Of a stretch of 64,000 bases of DNA, positions 16,741 through 24,344 are shown piece after piece. Below the pieces are notes generated by a model. That model had not been told where the DNA came from and did not search any database. It worked only from the letters and a program-made list of their open reading frames with translations. The first letter of the stretch is position 1, and every line of letters begins with the position of its first letter. The position numbers and the translations under genes were made by a program. The stretch comes from Clostridium acetobutylicum ATCC 824 (lineage in GTDB: Bacteria > Bacillota > Clostridia > Clostridiales > Clostridiaceae): NCBI RefSeq assembly GCF_000008765.1, contig NC_003030.1:1770001-1834000 (forward strand). The letters are read 5' to 3'.

Positions 16741-17324
16741 ATAAATGTGGTATGTGTTGAATAAATAATATCTATTAGATTTTTATATAACAGAAATGCA
16801 AGTAAGATGGATGAAATATTCAAGTGACAAGAAATAAATCCACATGAGATATTGGGAGATTTTCCGTCAGGAATCGCATTTGCAAGAATAGTTAGATTAG
16901 GTGGGAAGGCACTATCAAAATTATGGTGCTATTATGTCAAGAAAAAGAACAAATTAAAATGGAAAAGCTGAAAAGTCTTACAGGTTTCAATTGCGTTTAG
17001 AGCGAATAGCAAGTTATTGAAATCTCTAAGTTTTTAATTTAAACTTTTATAACCTTAATTCATTATATTAAGAAATAGTTAATCTACTAATCTGAGGCAT
17101 AATGGAGAATAATCCAATATATATTTTTGGACAGCCAGAACGCAAGGAATAGCAATAGAAGATATACTATGCACAGCAGTAAAAGATATAGAAGACCTTG
17201 AAGAATTATGTCAGCAGAAGTATGGTTAAGATATATAGAATTCTTTAATATAAAGTCGAAAATCTTAAAAGGTATTGGTTTTAAGATTTTTTGTAGTGTT
17301 AATGGATAAAAATCATCCTTATCC
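16741..17324 (+). other. Inter-cassette spacer 3 with unidentified coding relics
   Basis: No intact gene. Two readable relics occur. One is at about 16831-16971, with GDFPSGIAFARIVRLGGKAL, preceded and followed by stops. The other is at about 17133-17228, with GIAIEDILCTAVKDIEDLEE, ending in a stop and followed by a terminator. These look like remains of an immunity or toxin gene, but I do not recognise the family. Confidence 0.5.
17259..17293 (+). terminator. Terminator in spacer 3
   Basis: A perfect 12-bp stem, AAAATCTTAAAA with TTTTAAGATTTT, 8-nt loop and short T-run. It follows the second relic and precedes the next orphan toxin. Confidence 0.8.
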
Positions 17325-18284
17325 ATGGTTATTTTAAGTGTAGAAAATGCTAAGAATATTGCTACTTTACCATGGAGAACCGTTGATAACCTTGGTAGTA
17401 AAGTTGCATATTTGCGTACAGTACTTAGTGAAGGTAAGGGTGCTATAGGTGATTTAACAAAATCCGTTGTTGTTTCAAGTGCAAAAAGTGCTAAGAATAT
17501 ACTCACTAAAGTAAAAGGAACAGTAAGTGACTTTGAGGCTGCTTCAGCTGCATTCGCAAAAGCTTTTGGAAAAACTTACGTGGAAGAAAGCGGTAAGTAT
17601 GCAAACACTGTTTTTTCTGCATCTGGTGCAACGGCTGCTAGTGCAAAAACTTCTTTTAAAGCAATTAGTTCAGGAGTGAAAGGAGCTAAAAATGCTCTCC
17701 GAGAGGTTAAGGCTGGAACAGATATTCCACCTGCTTTTAAGCAAACTGAATTTGCTAGTTCATACGAATCGAGAATTCATCAAACACCTGGAGAAGAAAA
17801 TTTAAAAGTTGTTTTTGAAGGACCTAGGGGCGAATCACTATGTACTCTTAAGCCACCACCAGATCCTGAATTAAGCAAAATATTAGATGGAGCTGGTATT
17901 GATGGTATTGAATATAGAAATGGAGTTCCTGATTTTACTCCAGTTTCAAAAGCTAATATAGAAATTGAGCATATGGTTGGTGGAAAATTAAAAATGGGAA
18001 CAAAAGCAAGAGAGATAAATTTTGTTCAGGCAGATAAAAAGTTAGCAGAGCAACTTAATAATTCACCAGAATTAGCACGGAAATTTGGAATGGAGTCAGG
18101 TGAAATTAGTGTAAAGGATATAAGAAATTTTAGAAAGAAAAATAAATATACATGGCATGAATTGAATGACTGTAAAACAATACAACTTGTACCATCAAAA
18201 ATTAATAATGCATTTGGACATGTTGGCGGTGTAGGAGAAATAAATGCTGGGGCATTTGAACCAGAGGGATTTGCTAATAAATAA
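17325..18284 (+). CDS. Orphan LXG toxin tip with WHE-type HNH (colicin DNase-like) nuclease
   Basis: The homology enters later than in other cassettes, at the first linker repeat (LSVENAKNIATLPWRTVDN). The ATG at 17325 has no ribosome binding site. Two repeat copies are followed by a block shared with the fifth cassette (ASAAFAKAFGKTYVEESGKY). The last 150 residues are an HNH nuclease: GIDGIEYRNGVPDFTPVSKA, an IEIEH segment, and the core YTWHELNDCKTIQLVPSKIN with FGHVGG. WHE replaces the WHH of the best-known relatives (PF12639/PF14414 type). The immunity gene follows after 17 bp. Confidence 0.78.
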   Translation: MVILSVENAKNIATLPWRTVDNLGSKVAYLRTVLSEGKGAIGDLTKSVVVSSAKSAKNILTKVKGTVSDFEAASAAFAKAFGKTYVEESGKYANTVFSASGATAASAKTSFKAISSGVKGAKNALREVKAGTDIPPAFKQTEFASSYESRIHQTPGEENLKVVFEGPRGESLCTLKPPPDPELSKILDGAGIDGIEYRNGVPDFTPVSKANIEIEHMVGGKLKMGTKAREINFVQADKKLAEQLNNSPELARKFGMESGEISVKDIRNFRKKNKYTWHELNDCKTIQLVPSKINNAFGHVGGVGEINAGAFEPEGFANK

Positions 18285-18301
18285 AAAAGGAGATTTTAAA
18301 A

Positions 18302-18769
18302 GTGAGAATAAATGATTCGATTTTTGGGGAATTAGAATATGATTATATTTGGACTAAGGATGTAATTATTGATTTTTTAGGTAAAGAAACAGAAATATCT
18401 CTTATGGTTAACGGGGATGAGGATGGTGTATTTGAAGAAGAGCAGTATATTGCATATACTTTATTAATGAAAAAGTGGAGCAATTTACAAGAGGAAATTT
18501 TAGAAGCAATTTTAAATTATTATAAGTCAAAAAGACATGAGTTAGGTTATGATATTGAAAATTATGAAAAATATCCTTTGATTGAAAATATAGAAAACTT
18601 ACTTAAAAATATAACCTTAGTTGGAATTGTTATTCCATATTCAGGAGCTTATGATGGGAGAGAGTGTGGGGTAACTTTTGATTGTACATGGGATAATGAA
18701 AATGGTATAGGAGTTTGTCTTGTTGATGAAAAAGTAATAGAAGTAGGTTATCAGGATGTTGTAATGTAA
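18302..18769 (+). CDS. Immunity protein, DUF6985/DUF2004-like
   Basis: A 155-residue acidic cytoplasmic protein. It opens with FGELEYDYIWTKDVIIDF. It closes with CTWDNENGIGVCLVDEKVIE and VGYQDVVM, the WDxExGxGV and VGxQD pattern of DUF6985-type proteins found beside polymorphic toxins. The GTG start has AAAGGAG 8 nt upstream. Pairing with the WHE nuclease is inferred from its position 17 bp downstream. Confidence 0.65.
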   Translation: MRINDSIFGELEYDYIWTKDVIIDFLGKETEISLMVNGDEDGVFEEEQYIAYTLLMKKWSNLQEEILEAILNYYKSKRHELGYDIENYEKYPLIENIENLLKNITLVGIVIPYSGAYDGRECGVTFDCTWDNENGIGVCLVDEKVIEVGYQDVVM

Positions 18770-18862
18770 AATAACTTATTAATATCAATTCATAATACAG
18801 AATAGATTAATTGCATAAAATAATGATATAATCAAATTTAATAATGCAGTGAAAGAAGTTAA

Positions 18863-18902
18863 AAAGGTTAATGTTTCATAATCGGAGCGTTAATCTTTTT
18901 TC
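18863..18902 (+). terminator. Terminator after the DUF6985-like immunity gene
   Basis: AAAGGTTAATG pairs with CGTTAATCTTT (two wobble pairs), then T-run. The sequence before it (AATGCAGTGAAAGAAGTTAA) matches the one before the 11881 terminator. Confidence 0.8.
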
Positions 18903-19877
18903 ATACAGTGAAATATTTATAAAAGCTAAAATAACATATGTTATAAGACAAACAACTGGAGTTGCCCTTAGTGTACTTGTTGCTCCAGGAGATATAGGTG
19001 CTGCGGCTGGTAAGGCAAGCAAGGCGGAAAGTTTACTTGGTAAAGTAGGTACATTCTCGAAATCCATTGCTGTTTCAAGTGTAGAAAATGCGAAGAGTAT
19101 AGCTACTTTACCATGGAGAACCGTTGATAACCTTGGTAGTAAAGTTGCAGATTTGCGTACAGTATTTAGTGAAGGTAAGGGTGCTATAGGTGATTTAACA
19201 AAATCCGTTGTTGTTTCAAGTGCAAAAAATGTTAAGAGTGTATTGACTAAAGTAAAAGGCACATTAAGTGACATTGGGACTGCTTCAGCTGCATTCGCAA
19301 AAGCTTTTGGAAAAACTTACGTAGAAGAAAGCGGTAAGTATGCAAACATCGTTTTGGGTGGATTTGGTGCAGCGGGAGCTGGTGTAGAAGTTACCTATAA
19401 AGCAGCAAAAGAAGGGTTAAAAGAAGCTAAAAGTGTTTCTCGAAAGGTTAAAATTGGACAAAGTGGTTTTGGTGAGGTTGCGGCTGATGCTGAAAAATCG
19501 TTATCAAGAATAGATAAAGATACATTGATGGAGGTAGAGTGATAGAAGGAAATATGGCACAATAGGCCGCAAGAAAAGAAGCGCTTGCAAATAAAATAGA
19601 TGAATTACTTGATTCAGGTATGTCATATCAAGAAGTTGAAACACAGGCTAATAAATGGATGGAGTCTCAAGCAGCACTTCATAATCCGAACCAAATTGCA
19701 GGAGGAAATCCATTAAATATTATTGCTGGAATGGGTAATAAGGGAATCAGTTCATGTATTGGCTTACAGTGGAAATATAGGATAGATGCTGTTGATGGGC
19801 AGATTCAAGCAATGGCTAAAAATATGACTGATGCTGAAAGGAAAAGTACTTACTTGAATGTAAGATTAATATATTAG
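18871..19877 (+). pseudogene. Decayed orphan LXG toxin tip, second Ntox15 copy
   Basis: Linker homology begins at about 18940, with Gly to Arg in VIRQTTG. The readable frame runs to a stop at 19540-19542. The Ntox15 tail then continues in another frame (19539 onward), so a frameshift and probably a deletion removed the start of the toxin domain. An in-frame TAG lies at 19563-19565, where the intact copy has Gln. The catalytic HxxD motif reads HNPN instead of HNPD. The tail from 19620 (MSYQEVETQANKWMESQAAL) is otherwise close to the intact Ntox15 at 13081-13336. Three separate lesions make it dead as a toxin. Confidence 0.88.
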
Positions 19878-19888
19878 GAGGAAAAGCA

Positions 19889-20431
19889 ATGAATGATGAG
19901 CTATTTAAAGAATATAATAATAAAGTTGATGTCAAAGTAATTGATAAATATAAAGAAATTATACCAATATAATTAATATATGTCTGGGAGAAATATGGAT
20001 TTGGTTCTATATTAAATGGCAATTTAAAGATAATTAATCCAGAGGAGTATCAAGAGGTTGTAGATATGTCATATTTTAGAGCAAATGTGGCTATTCCGAT
20101 AATGGTAACTGGTTTTGGAGATATAATTACATGGGAAAAGAATGAATATGTAAGTATCATAAAATATAAGAATGGGACATTTGATATTATATTAAAAGGA
20201 TTTAAACATTTTTTTAATTGTTTAAAAGATGAATATGTTACAGAAAAATATTTAGAATTAGATAAGTATAATAAAGCGGTTTCTAAATTGGGAGAATTAA
20301 AATATAATGAGTGCTTTGGATATGTGCCTTTATTAGGTTTAGGTGGCAGTGAAAAAGTTGAAAATTTAAAAAAAGTAAAAATAAAAGAGCATATAGAATT
20401 AATTACACAAATGGTAGGTAAAATTGAATAA
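19889..20431 (+). pseudogene. GAD-like/DUF1851 immunity gene broken by a nonsense codon
   Basis: The ATG at 19889 has AGGAGG upstream. The frame stops at 19970-19972 (TAA) after 27 codons, then continues open in the same frame to 20431. The intact homologue at 13347 reads Glu at the corresponding place (LPTELLSVW against IIPI-stop-LIYVW). The last 60 residues (CFGYVPLLGLGGSEKVENLK onward) are nearly identical to the intact copy. A fragment from an internal ATG at 20066 remains possible but would lack most of the GAD-like part. Confidence 0.85.
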
Positions 20432-20472
20432 TAAAACTTAGCTCATAAGGTATTGTTGAAAGTATAATAGTA

Positions 20473-20501
20473 TTCACTGCATAATCTAAATCATGCAGTG
20501 A
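20473..20501 (+). repeat. Cassette-end palindrome
   Basis: TTCACTGCAT with ATGCAGTGA around a 10-nt loop; second strong copy of the element at 14007. Confidence 0.8.
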
Positions 20502-20512
20502 GAAGATGAAAT

Positions 20513-20552
20513 TGCACCAGCTCAATTTAATCAAGCTAGTGCATTATTTTTT
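20513..20552 (+). terminator. Terminator at the right end of the toxin island
   Basis: TGCACCAGCT pairs with AGCTAGTGCA (one wobble), then ATTATTTTTT. Flanks match those of the 14044 terminator. Confidence 0.8.
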
Positions 20553-20628
20553 AGCAGTTAATATATACTCCAAATACATCATTAAAAATCGAAGATAATA
20601 TCAGACTGTAAACAAATAAAATAAGTGT

Positions 20629-21864
20629 TTAGTTCCTACTCGATTGATTAAATATTCTATCAGCATATGGAAAAGGCTTTAATGCCCTTGGAAGAATTCC
20701 TTGAACGTAGGCAATAAGAACTCCGTAATTTACTATAGGAATTTGTTTTTTTACTGAACTTTCTATTCTGTGAAGCATTGAACGTCTGTTTAGCATGCAG
20801 CCAGCACAATGAACTATAAGTGCATAATCCTCTATATTTGGAGGAAATGAAAAGCCACTTGAAAAATCAAATTCTAGTTTTTTACCAGTTTTTTGTCTAA
20901 GCCATCTTGGTATTTTTACTTTACCTATATCATCAGATTGACGGTGGTGGGTGCAGGCTTCTGCTATTAAAATTTTATCACCATCTTTTAAATCTTCAAT
21001 TGCCCTTGCACCACGAGCAAGTTCTATTAAATCTCCTTTATGTCTTGCCATAAGTATAGAAAATGAGGTCATCAATATGTCCTTAGGTGTGTCTGCTGCT
21101 ACCTTTAAAAATACTTGAGAATCTGTTATTACTATTTTAGGTTTTTTTCTAAGGCTGTCTAAGGTTTCTCTAAGTTCAAATTCCTTTGTCACCATAGCAA
21201 TAGCGTCACTTTCAAGTATATCTCTTATAGTTTGCTGCTGAGGAAGTATTAATCTTCCCTTTGGAGCAGCTTTGTCTATTGGAGTAACTAAAACTGCTAT
21301 GTCACCAGGAGAAAGTAAATCACCAACAATCTTAAATTTATCATCATTTTCTGGTGCTAAGCGTATTAATTCATCTTTTAAATTATTTATGCCTTTATTA
21401 TTGAGAGCTGAAATTGGTACTATAGGTATTTTAAATTGAGAAGTATAATCCTCTAGCTTATAGTCCTTTTTATCTATTTTATTTAAAACTCCTATTAGTG
21501 GAATTTTCTTTTCAAGCAGTAATGAGTAAATATTTTTATCATATTCTGTTATTCCACTTTCAACATCAAAAACTAAAATTGCTACATCAGTTTTTGATAA
21601 AACCTCGAGAGTTTTTCCACGTCTAAGCTCACCTAAATCACTTATGTCATCAAGACCAGCAGTATCTATAAGCATAACTGGTCCAAGAGGGAGCAGTTCC
21701 ATTGCTTTGTAAACAGGATCAGTTGTTGTACCTTTTACATTTGAAACAAGAGCTATTTCTTGAGAAGTAAGAGCATTTATTACACTGGATTTTCCAACAT
21801 TAGTTTTTCCAAAAAGTGCAATGTGAAGTCTTTCACCTTTGGGTGTTGAGTTAAGTTCATTCAT
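20629..21864 (-). CDS. hydF: [FeFe] hydrogenase maturation GTPase HydF
   Basis: HydF is the GTP-binding scaffold on which HydE and HydG products are assembled before transfer to the hydrogenase. Residues 1-165 are a TrmE/Era-like G domain: P-loop FGKTNVGKSS (about 18-27), DTAG and NKID. The C-terminal part carries the iron-sulfur ligands CTHH (about 300) and CAGC (about 350). Length of 411 residues is normal. The ATG at 21864 has GAGGTG 6-7 nt upstream; an in-frame GTG three codons earlier overlaps that site. It lies 14 bp after aspA on the same strand, so the two form an operon. Confidence 0.95.
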   Translation of the reverse strand: MNELNSTPKGERLHIALFGKTNVGKSSVINALTSQEIALVSNVKGTTTDPVYKAMELLPLGPVMLIDTAGLDDISDLGELRRGKTLEVLSKTDVAILVFDVESGITEYDKNIYSLLLEKKIPLIGVLNKIDKKDYKLEDYTSQFKIPIVPISALNNKGINNLKDELIRLAPENDDKFKIVGDLLSPGDIAVLVTPIDKAAPKGRLILPQQQTIRDILESDAIAMVTKEFELRETLDSLRKKPKIVITDSQVFLKVAADTPKDILMTSFSILMARHKGDLIELARGARAIEDLKDGDKILIAEACTHHRQSDDIGKVKIPRWLRQKTGKKLEFDFSSGFSFPPNIEDYALIVHCAGCMLNRRSMLHRIESSVKKQIPIVNYGVLIAYVQGILPRALKPFPYADRIFNQSSRN

Positions 21865-21878
21865 TAAAATCACCTCGT

Positions 21879-23282
21879 CTATAGTCCTGGTATGCCAGGT
21901 TTTGTAATCTCATAAGGATTAAGTATTTTATCTATTTCTTCTTTTGTTAAAATTTTTTCTAAAAGGAGTAATTCCCGTATGGATTTTTTTTCTTTTAGAG
22001 CTTTTTTTGCTATAATAGATGCTTTATCATAACCTATATAATGAACTAAGGCTGTAACGAGTGCTGTAGAAGCTTCTAAATTCTCAAGACATTTTTCTTC
22101 ATTAATTTTTATTGAATCTATGCATTTTTCCCTGAACACATTAACTGCATTAGTAAGTATTTCAAGAGATTCTAAAAGGCTTTCAGCAATTAGAGGAGAA
22201 AAAGCATTTAATTGAAGCTGTCCAAAAGATGAGGCGAGGGAGATAGCAGTATCGTTTGCCATAACCTTCATAGAAGTTTGAGCTGTCATTTCACATATAA
22301 CAGGGTTTACTTTTCCTGGCATAATTGATGAACCAGCTTGAACCTCTTCAACAATAAATTCTCCTATACCACCTACAGGGCCGCTATTTAAAAGTCTTAT
22401 GTCATTTGAAATTTTTATAAGATTAACAGCGCAGGATTTTAAAAGACCTGACACCTCTACAAATACATCCATGTTTTGTGTTACATCCATTGGGTAATCA
22501 CTTCTTGCAAGCCCGAGTCCTGTTAAATCTTGAAGTATGTCAGTAACAGTGAAAATATAATCATAGGAAGCATTTATTCCAGTTCCTATGGCATTTCCTC
22601 CAATATTTATCTCACGAAGTCTCTCTTCAACCTTATATATTCGCCATCTATCCCTAGCAAAGGCTTTTGCATAAGCTCCAAAGCCCTGACCTACCATCAT
22701 AGGTAAGGCATCCATAAGTTCTGTCCTTCCAAGCATAAGTATATCTGAAAAATCATTTTCTTTTATTTGAAAGGATTCTTGAAGTTTACTTAAAGCATCA
22801 GATAAAGGCCTTAGAAGTTTTATAGCTGCAATTCTAAGAGCAGTTGGGTATACATCATTGGTTGACTGAGACATATTAACATCTTCAATTGGGTGGATTA
22901 TAGAGTAGTCACCCTTTGAGCCATTAAGTAATTCAATAGCTCTGTTTGCAATGACTTCATTTACATTCATGTTGGTTGAGGTTCCAGCACCGCCTTGAAG
23001 AGAATTTGTAATGAACTCATCGTCAAATTTTCCACTTAATATGTCATCACAAGCGCTTATTATAGCATCTGCTTTTTCATCTTTAAGTTCCTTGAGTTTT
23101 TTATGAGCTAAAGCAGCCGCTTTTTTTACAATTACCACTGCATATATTAAATTTAAATTTACTTTTTTATTGCTTATATTAAAGTTTTCAAAGGCTCTTA
23201 GAGAGTTTATTCCGTAGTAGGACTCTTTAGGTAAGTTTTTTTCTCCAAGTAAGTCTTTTTCTATTCTAAAATCAGAAGGCAA
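21879..23282 (-). CDS. aspA: Aspartate ammonia-lyase (class II fumarase/aspartase family)
   Basis: About 467 residues. The superfamily signature GSSIMPGKVNP is near residue 315, with the GGAGTSTNMNVNEV and MSQSTNDVYPTA active-site blocks upstream. The reaction is L-aspartate to fumarate plus ammonia. The overall pattern favours aspartase over fumarase, but argininosuccinate-lyase-like substrates cannot be excluded by eye. A TTG at 23282 is 8 nt after AAGGAG; the GTG at 23291 overlaps that site. AspA-like genes are recurrent neighbours of hydF, and local ammonia supply for H-cluster dithiomethylamine synthesis is an attractive but unproven link. Confidence 0.88.
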   Translation of the reverse strand: MPSDFRIEKDLLGEKNLPKESYYGINSLRAFENFNISNKKVNLNLIYAVVIVKKAAALAHKKLKELKDEKADAIISACDDILSGKFDDEFITNSLQGGAGTSTNMNVNEVIANRAIELLNGSKGDYSIIHPIEDVNMSQSTNDVYPTALRIAAIKLLRPLSDALSKLQESFQIKENDFSDILMLGRTELMDALPMMVGQGFGAYAKAFARDRWRIYKVEERLREINIGGNAIGTGINASYDYIFTVTDILQDLTGLGLARSDYPMDVTQNMDVFVEVSGLLKSCAVNLIKISNDIRLLNSGPVGGIGEFIVEEVQAGSSIMPGKVNPVICEMTAQTSMKVMANDTAISLASSFGQLQLNAFSPLIAESLLESLEILTNAVNVFREKCIDSIKINEEKCLENLEASTALVTALVHYIGYDKASIIAKKALKEKKSIRELLLLEKILTKEEIDKILNPYEITKPGIPGL

Positions 23283-23576
23283 ATCAAACACTCCTTTCTT
23301 CCTTCACATTTTAACAAACTTGATTAATATAAACAACTAGGATGAATAATTTTTATATAAAAGGAGATGTAGTTTAAAGTTATCATAAAATAACAATTCT
23401 ACTGATAGTATAAATAGTAATAGAATTTATACAAAGGTAAGATAATTAATAATGTAAAGGTATTAATTGGAAAAGATAGTAAAGCAAATGATTTTAAATA
23501 ATGATACACTAAATGTAATTAAAATTTCAAAAGTATAGGTATTTTTTAATATAAATTAGGATAAGTGGAGGGAATT

Positions 23577-24278
23577 ATGCTGTCAATAATTATCCCTGTA
23601 TATAATGAGAAAGGTAATATATTAGAGCTTACGTCAAGGATAAAGAGTGCTTTGAAAAATAATGAATATGAGATTGTTTTTGTTGATGATAGTACGGATG
23701 AAACACCCAAAATTATAGAAAGTCTAGCTTTAAAGTATAATAATATAAGGCTTAAGCATAGAAAAGGTAAAAAAGGGCTTTCCTCTGCTGTAATTGATGG
23801 TTTTAAACTTGCTAGAGGAGACGTGCTTTCTGTTATGGATGGAGATTTGCAGCATCCACCTGAAATGCTTGAAAGTATGCTTTTTCAAATGAAGAAGGAT
23901 ACAGATATCGTTATTTGCAGCAGGTTTGTGCTTGGAGGTAAGGAGGAAGGACTTAATATATTTAGAAAATTTGCCTCATTTATAGCAAGATTAATAGGAA
24001 AAATTTTTTTAAAGCCACTAAGAAAAATATCAGATCCAACAGCTGGATTTTTTATGCTTAAAAGAAAGGTTATAAAAAATAGAGATTTAAGAGCTATAGG
24101 ATGGAAAATACTAATAGAGATACTTGTAATGGGAGATTATAAAAGGGTTGTAGAGCTTCCGTATTCCTTTAAAAGGAGGAAACACGAAAAATCAAAGTTC
24201 ACAATTTCTGTGCAAGGACAATATTTAAAGCAAATAGTTAGTTTATTTATAAGAAGTAAGAAATATAATATTAAGTAG
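23577..24278 (+). CDS. Family 2 glycosyltransferase, dolichol-phosphate-mannosyltransferase-like
   Basis: A 233-residue GT-A fold enzyme without C-terminal membrane anchors. It has the nucleotide-binding IIIPVYNE opening, VDDSTDET, the DxD-type MDGDLQHPPEM at about residue 95, and the DPTAGFFMLKR acceptor segment. This is the DPM1/polyprenol-phosphate glycosyltransferase type, which transfers a sugar from a nucleotide donor to a lipid phosphate. The ATG at 23577 follows GGAGGG; a GTG at 23565 overlaps the site. Confidence 0.88.
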   Translation: MLSIIIPVYNEKGNILELTSRIKSALKNNEYEIVFVDDSTDETPKIIESLALKYNNIRLKHRKGKKGLSSAVIDGFKLARGDVLSVMDGDLQHPPEMLESMLFQMKKDTDIVICSRFVLGGKEEGLNIFRKFASFIARLIGKIFLKPLRKISDPTAGFFMLKRKVIKNRDLRAIGWKILIEILVMGDYKRVVELPYSFKRRKHEKSKFTISVQGQYLKQIVSLFIRSKKYNIK

Positions 24279-24344
24279 CTTGATTGGGGAAAATGTAAAT
24301 ATTATAATGATAAGTACACAAAAATAGATGCAGGAGGAAAGTGA

